Positions 7,810 to 14,808 of a DNA stretch of 27,342 bases are shown piece after piece. Position 1 is the first letter of the stretch, and each line of letters starts with the position of its first letter. The notes beneath the pieces are model-generated. The model was given only the letters and a program-made list of their open reading frames with translations, was not told where the DNA came from and did not search any database. The translations under genes and the position numbers were made by a program. The DNA comes from a candidate division WOR-3 bacterium (GTDB taxonomy: Bacteria > SDB-A): assembly GCA_016926475.1 (NCBI GenBank), contig JAFGON010000067.1, positions 1-27,342 of the forward strand. The letters are read 5' to 3'.

Positions 7810-7822
7810 TGTGCAATTACCT
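7810..7822 (-). repeat. Right terminal inverted repeat of IS remnant
   Basis: TGTGCAATTACCT is the exact reverse complement of the left repeat at 7499-7511. Confidence 0.7.
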
Positions 7823-7894
7823 GATTTAATTTAACCCTTAAAAAAAAATATCGGAATTTCATAACTATCCAGAAAAACATTTATCCGAAATGAG

Positions 7895-7923
7895 TTGACT
7901 TTTATTTTTCGCGCAAATAACAT
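7895..7923 (+). promoter_or_regulatory. Probable sigma-70-type promoter of tRNA-Leu
   Basis: TTGACT (7895-7900) and TAACAT (7918-7923) are separated by 17 bases. Predicted transcription would begin near 7930, three bases before the mature tRNA 5' end at 7933. The -35 box matches five of six consensus bases and the -10 box four of six. Confidence 0.5.
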
Positions 7924-7932
7924 TCTAAAAAA

Positions 7933-8016
7933 GCCGGGATGGCGGAATTGGCAGACGCGCTGGATTCAGGTTCCAGTGAATGCAAATTCGTGCGGGTTCA
8001 AGTCCCGCTCCCGGCA
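7933..8016 (+). tRNA. tRNA-Leu (anticodon CAG)
   Basis: The acceptor arms GCCGGGA (7933-7939) and TCCCGGC (8009-8015) pair perfectly, with discriminator A8016. The anticodon stem CTGGA/TCCAG (7960-7964, 7972-7976) holds the loop TTCAGGT, giving anticodon CAG at 7967-7969, which reads CUG. A long variable arm with a GAAT/ATTC stem marks a class II tRNA, as expected for Leu. The T arm is GCGGG-TTCAAGT-CCCGC. The 3' CCA is not encoded. A protein start codon follows only 12 bases later. Confidence 0.95.
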
Positions 8017-8028
8017 ATCAGACAACCG

Positions 8029-8853
8029 ATGAATTGCCAATTTAAAAAAATGACTCTGCTCATGACTGTTGTAATAATCTCAGCTATGGGCAGTTTTTTC
8101 TCTTTTATGGCTATTAGATCATCAAGACCTATCACCGTAGCCGAACAACTTTCTTACTTCCCTTCTGGCAAGGGTTTTAGATTGGCGGGACCTTCCTTTT
8201 CTTCAACCATAGCAGACATAGCTTGGATACAAATCGTCCAGTACTACGGTTGGGAAGTAAAAACCAGCAGGGATTATTCCAAAATGAAAAAATCTCTTTT
8301 CACGTTGATAGACATTGACCCGAATTTCTCGACCCCATACACCTTAGGCGCTTTTATACTCTTGGATAATGTAAACGATTTTCAGGGTGCCATCGAAATT
8401 TTGCAAAAAGGCATTTTATCCAATCCCGACGAGTGGAGGTATCCTTTCTTGATTGGCTTTATTTACTGGATATCAGCTCCAAACAAAGAGGACAGTCTTC
8501 AAAATGTTTTTTATTTACGCGCTTCTCGCTACTTCAGAATATCTGGATCAAAACCAGGCGCTCCGAACTATGTCCTGAAGTTCTCTTCAGAAGCTGCAAA
8601 GAGAAGAGGAGAACACTTAACCTCCGCCGATATATGGCTCGAACTCTATAACTCTAGCGAACTCGATGAAGAAAAAAAGATATTCATCAGGAACGCGAAG
8701 AGAGAAATCGAAAGGTATATTCTCTCCCAAGTTCAAAGTGATTCTCCGATAACATTCAGAATTGAAGATCTAAACCTGAAGCCTGAACACATTTTTATGC
8801 CTGATGGATCCCATCTGGTAATAGACCGGACTATTTCCTGGGAAAATCAATAA
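8029..8853 (+). CDS. Membrane-anchored TPR-like protein of unknown function
   Basis: I do not recognise a named family. The 274-residue protein has one N-terminal hydrophobic segment (about 9-27), so most of it probably lies outside the inner membrane. Residues about 70-200 look like tetratricopeptide helices: DPNFSTPYTLGAFILL, DFQGAIEILQKGILSNPDEW and a third, looser repeat around YLRASRYFRISG. The start is uncertain: ATG 8029, 8050 and 8062 are all in frame and none has a clear ribosome site. The open frame continues upstream through the tRNA gene, but that part is tRNA, not protein. With tRNA-Leu 12 bases away it may share the tRNA's transcript. The 3' end overlaps the convergent gltX by 7 bases. 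Confidence 0.75.
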   Translation: MNCQFKKMTLLMTVVIISAMGSFFSFMAIRSSRPITVAEQLSYFPSGKGFRLAGPSFSSTIADIAWIQIVQYYGWEVKTSRDYSKMKKSLFTLIDIDPNFSTPYTLGAFILLDNVNDFQGAIEILQKGILSNPDEWRYPFLIGFIYWISAPNKEDSLQNVFYLRASRYFRISGSKPGAPNYVLKFSSEAAKRRGEHLTSADIWLELYNSSELDEEKKIFIRNAKREIERYILSQVQSDSPITFRIEDLNLKPEHIFMPDGSHLVIDRTISWENQ

Positions 8854-10310
8854 TGTTGTTTAATTTTCAGAATCGCTTTGGATAATCTCCTGGAAACTGC
8901 TTCAACTCCCAAAACTTCACAGATTTCAAAAAGACCCGGTCCAGCCGGCAGGCCGGTCAGGCTCACTCTCAAAGCGTGTATCAGCAAATTTGGTTTGACT
9001 TCAAAACTTTTGGAAGTGTCCCTCAGGCATCGTTCAAAATCCTCTTTTGTCCCGAGAGTCAAATCTTTGATGTTTTCATGCAATCTTTCAAGATATAGAT
9101 CTATTTTGGGAACCGATATCACCGATTTTTCCCAAGCCGTATAATCGTATTCAACTGGGTCTTGGAAAAAATATTTCGCTCTTTCCGCCGAATCGGAAAG
9201 TTTTGGCAGTCTCGTCTTGAGAATTTCGAAGACTTTCGAACAATAACCTTTGTCAAAGGCCTCGGTGTCAATTCCCTCAGCTTGGAGAAAGATCTTTGAT
9301 TTTTCGTAAATATCCAAGCCCGATAATTTCGAAACATAAATTGAATTTATCCATTCAAGTTTTTTCAAATCAAAAACCGCGGGACTTTTGGACAGACCTT
9401 CAAGGGAGAATTTGGATATCGTCTCTTCTCTGCTGAGTATCTCTTCGTTGTTTCCTGGCGACCACCCGAGAAGCGACAAAAAATTGAACATTGCCTCCGG
9501 AAGTATGCCGTCCTTTTCATAGTCTGAAATTGAAACCGAACCATGCCTTTTGGAAAGTCTTTTTTTATCCGCGCCTAAAATGAGTGGAAGATGTATGAAC
9601 TGGGGTTCGATCCAGCCCATCGACCTGTATAAAAGGACGTGCTTCGGCGTGGAAGAAATAAATTCTTCCCCTCTTAGAACATGGGTAATATTCATCAAGT
9701 GATCGTCTATTACATTTGCGAAATTATAAGTGGGGAAACCGTCGCGCTTTAAAAGGACCATATCGTCGATAGTATCATTCTTAAAGCTGACAGTTCCCCT
9801 GAGATAATCCTTGTAAGAAGTCACGCCTTCCAAAGGCGCGGCGAATCTCACTACCTGTCCATTTTCTTTCAAACTTGAGATGCCTTGGTATGGAATATTT
9901 CTGTTTCTGCAAAATCGATCGTACATAGGGTTTTTTTTCTCTTCTCTGAGTTTCGCCCTCAGTTCTTCAATCCTTTCCTCCGGACAATCGCAGACATAAG
10001 CGAATCCTTTTTTAACCATCTCCCTGGCTACAGTATCGTAGAGTTCAAGCCTTTCCGACTGAACGTAAGGGCCAAACTCCCCCCCGAATCCGTATCCTTC
10101 GTCTGGTGAAATTCCAAGCAAGTTGAGTGCATAGACGATAGATTCTACGGAACCTTCGACATATCTTTCTCTATCTGTGTCTTCTATTCTTAAAACAAAA
10201 CTGCCTCCAGTATTTTTAGCCAAAAGATAGTTGAATAGTGCTGTCCTTACATTTCCCACATGAGGAAAACCTGTTGGAGAGGGGGCGAACCGAACTCGAA
10301 TTTTATTCAT
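8847..10310 (-). CDS. gltX: Glutamyl-tRNA synthetase
   Basis: GltX charges tRNA-Glu (and in many bacteria tRNA-Gln) with glutamate. The 487-residue protein has the class I signatures: PSPTGFPHVGNVRTALFN with the HIGH-equivalent H17-V-G-N20, and the KMSKS-type loop KKRLSKRHG (249-257). FVLRIEDTDRERY (38-50) and GFPTYNFANVIDDHLM (191-206) are also diagnostic. C107-x-C109 and C134 match three positions of the zinc site known from E. coli GltX; the fourth ligand position is Asn136 here, so zinc binding is doubtful. The ATG overlaps the FTCD stop (ATGA), so the two are co-translated. Length is normal. Whether it is discriminating or not cannot be told by eye. Confidence 0.96.
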   Translation of the reverse strand: MNKIRVRFAPSPTGFPHVGNVRTALFNYLLAKNTGGSFVLRIEDTDRERYVEGSVESIVYALNLLGISPDEGYGFGGEFGPYVQSERLELYDTVAREMVKKGFAYVCDCPEERIEELRAKLREEKKNPMYDRFCRNRNIPYQGISSLKENGQVVRFAAPLEGVTSYKDYLRGTVSFKNDTIDDMVLLKRDGFPTYNFANVIDDHLMNITHVLRGEEFISSTPKHVLLYRSMGWIEPQFIHLPLILGADKKRLSKRHGSVSISDYEKDGILPEAMFNFLSLLGWSPGNNEEILSREETISKFSLEGLSKSPAVFDLKKLEWINSIYVSKLSGLDIYEKSKIFLQAEGIDTEAFDKGYCSKVFEILKTRLPKLSDSAERAKYFFQDPVEYDYTAWEKSVISVPKIDLYLERLHENIKDLTLGTKEDFERCLRDTSKSFEVKPNLLIHALRVSLTGLPAGPGLFEICEVLGVEAVSRRLSKAILKIKQHY

Positions 10311-11989
10311 TTGGGCTCCGTGATAATCCCGTAAACAGACTTCATTATTTTGTCCCTTGAGGATTTTGCGTCTTCCATCAGTTTTTGGGCTTCTTTTTTG
10401 ATTCTCTCTCTGAATTCGTCGTCTCCGATAGACGAAAGGTTTATTAGCACATTCAGGAAAGCCCCTTCAGCCGCCGCAAATGCCGAAAGAGCCGCCACGC
10501 CAGCATCGGATATGCTGTTGGGGTTTATCCTTGAAGCCAAGACCTCCAAGATTTTCAAGACCTCGACAGAACACGCGCAGGTTCTTAAGGGTACTTCCGC
10601 AGCTTCTTTGTTTGCCTTTTCAAGAGCATTGCTCCTGAGGTTTATCTCTTCTTCGGTTTTTTTCGGCATTCGTCCCGCGGTAATAATCTCGTTGAAAGCG
10701 TCAGTGTCTTTGTCAATAAGTTCAGACAGTTCTTCTTTCAATTCATGGGCTTTAAAAGCGGTTTCTTCCATATATGATTTATATTCGGAAAAATTTTTGT
10801 GCCCAAAAGTCAGGTTTGCGACCATAGCCGTCAAAGCGGAACCCAGGGATCCTAAAAGAGAGCTCACGCTCCCCCCTCCGGGAGCTACAGAGTTGGAAGA
10901 GACCTCATCTATGAAATCGTATACTTTTTTTGAAGCGAGTTTACCCCCTTTTTTTGCCCCCACAACGTATTCGATTATTTTCTTTTCCGGTTCAAAACCG
11001 TAGAGCGAAGAGAGACCGAGTGACATTACTGCCGATTCAATTGCTTTTGTCTCGTTGACGGCTCCGCATTCACCTTGCTTCGATAAAAAATACCTGCCGG
11101 ATTCTTTGATCGCCTCAAGCGGAACCAATCCTACTATTTCACTTCCGGTCACCAGAGCTCCCCTCAAGTCCGCCTGTCTTCTAACTTCTTCAAAAGCAGT
11201 GTGGATTCCCGTCGTACGGTAATCTGTCAAATTCATGGTCACTTGGGCTACGTTGAAATCGGGGAGATACCAACCCGTAGCCTTGCAAGATTTCAGGGTG
11301 CCGGGTATTTTGATTTTTTCTCCTTTTTCATTCAGGACAATTTTCCCTTTTTCGTCTCTTTTAAACCTTCCTGAATCGCTTATGGTCTTGCCGATATCTT
11401 TCGCAATTTTCGGGTCGGTCGAATTGAGGTTTATATTATAAGCGATGAGAAAATCCCTTACGCCGATGACCGTCGCCCCGGATTTAGCGTTGAAAGTAGC
11501 TGGACCAAAATCCGGTCGCCAATATTCATCTTTCATTTTTTCTTCGAGAGCTTCATATTCTCCCTTTCGTATTTCGGCAAGTAAAACTCTTTGCGGTTTA
11601 ACAGCGGATTTCTCATACATGTAAACAGGTATATTAAGCTGATCTCCCACCCTTCTTGCGAGTTCCACGGATACGGCGACGCACTCCTCGTCCGTGATAC
11701 CCGATATCGGAATCAAAGGACAGACATCTGTTGCGCCCATCCTCGGGTGGGCTCCTTTGTGGGTTCTCATATCAATCAATTCTGAAGCCTTTTTGATGGC
11801 TCTGTAAGCGGCCTCTATCACGGATTCTGGGTTTCCGACGAAAGTGACAACTGTTCGGTTGGTGTCTGGTCCAGGGTCTACATCAAGCAAAATTGCACCT
11901 TTGGTGTTTTCAATTTCTTTCGTGATGAGTTCGATTTTCTTCTTGTCTCTTCCTTCACTGAAATTTGGTACGCATTCTAACAATTTCAT
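10307..11989 (-). CDS. Bifunctional glutamate formimidoyltransferase/formimidotetrahydrofolate cyclodeaminase
   Basis: This 560-residue protein has both halves of FTCD. The N-terminal part (about 1-325) moves the formimino group from formiminoglutamate to tetrahydrofolate, leaving glutamate; CVPNFSEGRD opens it and H81 in HKGAHPRMGATD corresponds to the family's catalytic histidine. The C-terminal part (about 355-560) releases ammonia to give methenyl-THF and shows the SVAPGGGSVSSLLGSLGSAL signature. An insert around 205-230 (RDEKGKIVLNEKGEKIKI) is present in many bacterial versions. No hutH, hutU or hutI is in the window. A good ribosome site (AAAGGTGA) precedes the ATG; the small membrane protein gene ends 3 bases upstream and gltX overlaps its 3' end. 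Confidence 0.95.
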   Translation of the reverse strand: MKLLECVPNFSEGRDKKKIELITKEIENTKGAILLDVDPGPDTNRTVVTFVGNPESVIEAAYRAIKKASELIDMRTHKGAHPRMGATDVCPLIPISGITDEECVAVSVELARRVGDQLNIPVYMYEKSAVKPQRVLLAEIRKGEYEALEEKMKDEYWRPDFGPATFNAKSGATVIGVRDFLIAYNINLNSTDPKIAKDIGKTISDSGRFKRDEKGKIVLNEKGEKIKIPGTLKSCKATGWYLPDFNVAQVTMNLTDYRTTGIHTAFEEVRRQADLRGALVTGSEIVGLVPLEAIKESGRYFLSKQGECGAVNETKAIESAVMSLGLSSLYGFEPEKKIIEYVVGAKKGGKLASKKVYDFIDEVSSNSVAPGGGSVSSLLGSLGSALTAMVANLTFGHKNFSEYKSYMEETAFKAHELKEELSELIDKDTDAFNEIITAGRMPKKTEEEINLRSNALEKANKEAAEVPLRTCACSVEVLKILEVLASRINPNSISDAGVAALSAFAAAEGAFLNVLINLSSIGDDEFRERIKKEAQKLMEDAKSSRDKIMKSVYGIITEPK

Positions 11990-11992
11990 TTT

Positions 11993-12241
11993 TCACCTTT
12001 CGATTTCGCTTCTTATTTCATAAAGTTCGTTGCTGATGTCCTCGAGAGACCTCGCGATTGAAGATGACGAGTTCGCGATTTTTTCGAGATTTCTCGTGTC
12101 GGTCTCAAAACTGTCCCCGTTAAATTCCGCGTATAATTGTCCGAAAGAAAGATAAGGACGAATTAAATTCAGAAAAAGAAGAACTGCAATCACAGCTAAA
12201 AGAATCATGACAGGTTTGGATCCTTCGATCTTCAAAGTCAT
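11993..12241 (-). CDS. Small single-pass membrane protein, unknown function
   Basis: Not recognised. The 82-residue product has a short cytoplasmic start, one transmembrane segment (about 11-30, VMILLAVIAVLLFLNLI), and a charged tail whose last 35 residues form a likely coiled coil (heptad-like spacing in NLEKIANSSSSIARSLEDIS and after). I choose ATG 12241 because AGGAGG sits 5 bases before it; an upstream ATG at 12268 lacks a ribosome site. It is the first gene of the operon with FTCD and gltX. A structural or scaffold role would be a guess. Confidence 0.7.
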   Translation of the reverse strand: MTLKIEGSKPVMILLAVIAVLLFLNLIRPYLSFGQLYAEFNGDSFETDTRNLEKIANSSSSIARSLEDISNELYEIRSEIER

Positions 12242-12246
12242 TTTTG

Positions 12247-12252
12247 CCTCCT
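12247..12252 (-). promoter_or_regulatory. Shine-Dalgarno site that sets the start at 12241
   Basis: Reverse-strand AGGAGG, 5 bases from ATG 12241. It rules out the longer frame starting at 12268. Confidence 0.8.
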
Positions 12253-12363
12253 TTTGAATTTTCTTCAACTACAGAGAAATTTTATCATAAAAGAAACGAT
12301 TTGCACCCTCGGGCTTTTTCGTCTCGAAACGGTAATTATTTTACCAGAAAACCGAATTTATTC

Positions 12364-12392
12364 TTCAATAAAAATGTCCTTTTGCGTATAAT
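12364..12392 (+). promoter_or_regulatory. Probable promoter of dapA-lysC
   Basis: A perfect TATAAT (12387-12392) lies 17 bases after TTCAAT (12364-12369). Predicted transcription starts near 12399, giving a leader of about 19 bases with GGAGGTG as ribosome site before ATG 12418. So short a leader leaves no room for a lysine riboswitch or T-box. Confidence 0.55.
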
Positions 12393-12417
12393 ACCAATAC
12401 AAACCCTGGAGGTGTTT

Positions 12418-13293
12418 ATGTTTGAGTTCTGCACAGTCGCGATGATAACCCCCTTTAGCGAAGGCAAAATTGACATGGAAGGGGTAAGGAAAAACATTGA
12501 TTTCTACGTCAGGGGTGACGTCAGCGGAATTCTCATAGCCGGAACTACTGGAGAATCACCAACTCTCACTGAAGAAGAATACCAATCTTTAGCCAATGAA
12601 GTCGTCCATGCAGTCAACAAACGCGCCAAGGTAATGCTAAATGCTGGAACAAACTCGACTCAAAAATCTCTTAAAAACCTCTCCCTTGCGAACAAAATCG
12701 GAGTTGACGCGGTTCTCGCGATTACCCCTTACTACAACAAACCAAATCATTCCGGGATGAAAGAGCATTTCGTCCGTATAGCCTCAGAAACAGATTTGCC
12801 GGTGTACATCTACAATGTACCATCGAGGACAGGAGTGAATATAGATATTGACTTGGTCGTAGAGCTCAGAAGCGAGAACAAAAACATAGCAGGAATAAAA
12901 GAAGCGGGGGGTAACATAGACAGGTTTTCAGATATGGCGCAGAAAATTGACGGTGGTTTTGAGATTCTATCAGGAGACGACAATATGACCCTGCCCTCAA
13001 TGTCAGTGGGCGCAAAAGGCGTTATTTCTGTCAGTGCGAATATAATCCCCGCCGAAGTTTCAAAAATGACAAAAGTGTGGAGTCTAAAAAACCCCGACAC
13101 CGCTAGAGAAATACATCTAAAATTCTTTCAACTGACCAAACTTCTTTTTGTCGAGACAAACCCAGTTCCCGTTAAAACAGCCATGCGTCTGATGGGCTTA
13201 CCTTCCGGAGAGCTGAGGTTGCCCTTGGGAGAGATGTCAGAAAAAAACGCGCAATTGCTCAAAGCCGAACTAGGCAGACTCGGACTGGTGTGA
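12418..13293 (+). CDS. dapA: 4-hydroxy-tetrahydrodipicolinate synthase
   Basis: DapA condenses pyruvate with aspartate semialdehyde, the first step toward diaminopimelate and lysine. The 291-residue protein has the catalytic lysine K161 in AGIKEAGGN, the proton-relay tyrosine Y132 in IYNVPSRTG, and T43-T44 in AGTTGESPTL, at almost the same numbers as in E. coli. ITPYYNKPN and LSGDD are further family marks. The start is ATG 12418, with GGAGGTG just before it; the frame is open farther upstream to 12244 but that stretch is promoter and not protein-like. The final TGA overlaps the lysC GTG. Pairing with aspartokinase points to supply of DAP for peptidoglycan and of lysine. Confidence 0.96.
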   Translation: MFEFCTVAMITPFSEGKIDMEGVRKNIDFYVRGDVSGILIAGTTGESPTLTEEEYQSLANEVVHAVNKRAKVMLNAGTNSTQKSLKNLSLANKIGVDAVLAITPYYNKPNHSGMKEHFVRIASETDLPVYIYNVPSRTGVNIDIDLVVELRSENKNIAGIKEAGGNIDRFSDMAQKIDGGFEILSGDDNMTLPSMSVGAKGVISVSANIIPAEVSKMTKVWSLKNPDTAREIHLKFFQLTKLLFVETNPVPVKTAMRLMGLPSGELRLPLGEMSEKNAQLLKAELGRLGLV

Positions 13294-14504
13294 ACAAAAT
13301 CGTAGTTCAAAAATTCGGCGGCACAACTGTCGGCACACCGGATAAAATCAATCTCGTCGCAATGGAGATCTCCGACATGGTGCAGAAAGGCTACAGAGTT
13401 GCGGCTGTTTTATCAGCGATGGGACAGCAGACCGACGAATTGATTTCATTGGCAAAATCGGTCACAGACGATCCTGATCCGAGAGAATTGGACATGTTGG
13501 TGACGGTGGGAGAAAGAATATCCATATCATTGCTTTCCATGGCTCTAAAAAAACTCGGAAAGGACGCGATTTCTTTTACGGGCAGCCAAGCCGGAATAAT
13601 TACCGATTGCAACCACAACGACGCCAGAATACTGAGAATCACGCCAAACAGAGTTCTTGAAGCTTTGAATTCTGATAAGATAGCCATTATCGCGGGATAC
13701 CAGGGAGTAAGTGAAAAAAAAGAAATCACTACACTCGGTAGAGGTGGTTCAGACACCTCTGCCGTAGCTATCGCCTGCGTGTTAAGAGCCCATTATTGCG
13801 ACATTTTTACCGATGTTGACGGCGTCTTTGCAACTGATCCGAGAGTCTTACCCAGGGCTAAACACATCGAAAGAATCGGATACGAAGAAATGATGGAATT
13901 GGCGGCCCTCGGAGCAAATGTCGTTCATCCCAGAGCCGTCGAAATTGCCCAGAGATACGGGCTTGAACTAAGGGTGAAAAACATTGAAAATTACTTTAAA
14001 AAATGCGGAGGTAAATTGACCGAAATAAAGAATTTTCCACTTTCGCTTGAATCAGTCACGGTAAAAGGTCTCGCGTCAGACAACGAAGTGTCGTTGATAT
14101 CCGCCGATATCGACGATGAGAACCATATGTCCTTTTTGGCATCCCTTTCCGAGAACAATGTTCCAGTGATCAATTTCATCCTGAACGATAGTGGTAAATC
14201 CCGGTCATTGGAAATACTCGTCAGATCAAATAACACCGACAAAGCGAGAAAATTACTTGAAGGTTTAAAATGTCGAAAAATTGAGATTTCTCGGGACTAC
14301 GCTCTTATCAGCTTGGTGGGTACAGGCAGCGGAAATTCGCCGGAATTGATGAAAAAATTGATCGGGGTTTTGAAGAAAAACGGATCTTTGGTCAAGATGA
14401 TTTCTTGCTCCGAGGTAAAAATCAGCTTTTTAACCGAAAAAAAATTTTCCCCTTCGCTTTTAAACGAAATAGCACTCGTTTTTGATCTATTGGAAGAGGA
14501 ATAG
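13290..14504 (+). CDS. lysC: Aspartate kinase
   Basis: Aspartokinase phosphorylates aspartate, the entry step of the lysine, methionine and threonine family. The 404-residue protein has KFGGTTVG (8-15), TVGERISISLLSMAL (72-86) and the active-site loop GRGGSDTSAVA (150-160), then two ACT-type regulatory repeats (about 260-400; ALISLVGTG marks the second). This is a monofunctional enzyme with no homoserine dehydrogenase domain. The GTG start overlaps the dapA stop (GTGA). Feedback control by lysine and/or threonine is known for such ACT-bearing enzymes but the effector cannot be read here. The gene ends one base from a convergent gene, with no visible terminator between. Confidence 0.95.
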   Translation: MNKIVVQKFGGTTVGTPDKINLVAMEISDMVQKGYRVAAVLSAMGQQTDELISLAKSVTDDPDPRELDMLVTVGERISISLLSMALKKLGKDAISFTGSQAGIITDCNHNDARILRITPNRVLEALNSDKIAIIAGYQGVSEKKEITTLGRGGSDTSAVAIACVLRAHYCDIFTDVDGVFATDPRVLPRAKHIERIGYEEMMELAALGANVVHPRAVEIAQRYGLELRVKNIENYFKKCGGKLTEIKNFPLSLESVTVKGLASDNEVSLISADIDDENHMSFLASLSENNVPVINFILNDSGKSRSLEILVRSNNTDKARKLLEGLKCRKIEISRDYALISLVGTGSGNSPELMKKLIGVLKKNGSLVKMISCSEVKISFLTEKKFSPSLLNEIALVFDLLEEE

Positions 14505-14505
14505 G

Positions 14506-14790
14506 CTATTTGGTCTTTGATCCATCGGAGGTACTTTTTGAAAGTTTTTTTTGAAAATTCAGAATTAACCCTAAAGGAATCAATACGACATAACCTGCTA
14601 TGAGTAAAATTGGTGCCAGGGTTATAGAACCTCTTCTGAGAAACACATACCCGATTATGACAGATAAAACACCGACAGCTATTATTAAATAATTTATTGT
14701 AGTCAAACCAATCCCTTCCGTGGGTTGGTTTTTTTTAACCTCTATTTCTTTATCTTTCTTTTTTGTCTCAATGTTTTTCTTGCCGGACAT
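14506..14790 (-). CDS. Small two-helix membrane protein, unknown function
   Basis: Not recognised by name. The 94-residue product begins with a lysine-rich, disordered stretch (1-25), then has two transmembrane segments (about 32-50 and 57-76) joined by a short RRG loop, and a basic tail. The pattern T-x-I-N-Y-x-I-I-x-x-G then ILLIAGYVVLIPLGLIL resembles small uncharacterised membrane proteins common in poorly studied phyla. AGGAG precedes the ATG. It follows the LpoA-like lipoprotein gene by 18 bases and probably shares its transcript. Confidence 0.75.
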   Translation of the reverse strand: MSGKKNIETKKKDKEIEVKKNQPTEGIGLTTINYLIIAVGVLSVIIGYVFLRRGSITLAPILLIAGYVVLIPLGLILNFQKKLSKSTSDGSKTK

Positions 14791-14808
14791 TAAAACTCCT
14801 TTTTGAAA

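Larger units (their letters stand above)
7499..7822. mobile_element. Decayed, internally deleted IS1595-type element
   Basis: Perfect 13-bp inverted repeats (AGGTAATTGCACA at 7499-7511 and its reverse complement at 7810-7822) bracket a 324-bp segment that contains a broken transposase start. IS1595-family elements are normally about 700-1,000 bp or more, so most of the transposase is missing. No clean 8-bp target duplication is visible beside the repeats, which fits an old insertion. The assignment depends on the protein remnant inside; the inverted repeats are seen directly. Confidence 0.6.

Noticed and set aside
7605-7880. 91-residue open frame on the minus strand in the IS region
   Set aside because: Rich in Phe, Leu and Ile from AT-rich DNA, no family pattern, and it crosses the right inverted repeat of the IS remnant.
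7939-8028. Protein-coding extension of the TPR-like gene beginning MAELADALDSGSS
   Set aside because: These codons are the tRNA-Leu sequence read as protein, a common annotation error. The coding start is at or after 8029.
10350-11003. 217-residue open frame on the plus strand
   Set aside because: It is the antisense of FTCD with low-complexity Ser/Phe content, and FTCD is certain.
12331-12345. Short palindrome GGTAA-N5-TTACC upstream of the dapA promoter
   Set aside because: Five-base arms are expected by chance in AT-rich DNA, and no second copy is seen near other promoters.
12244-12417. Upstream extension of dapA (58 extra residues)
   Set aside because: The segment holds the promoter and ribosome site; family proteins start at MFEFCTVAMITPF, and the extra residues are not protein-like.
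12393-12417. Lysine riboswitch or T-box before dapA
   Set aside because: The leader from the predicted start is about 19 bases, far too short for either.
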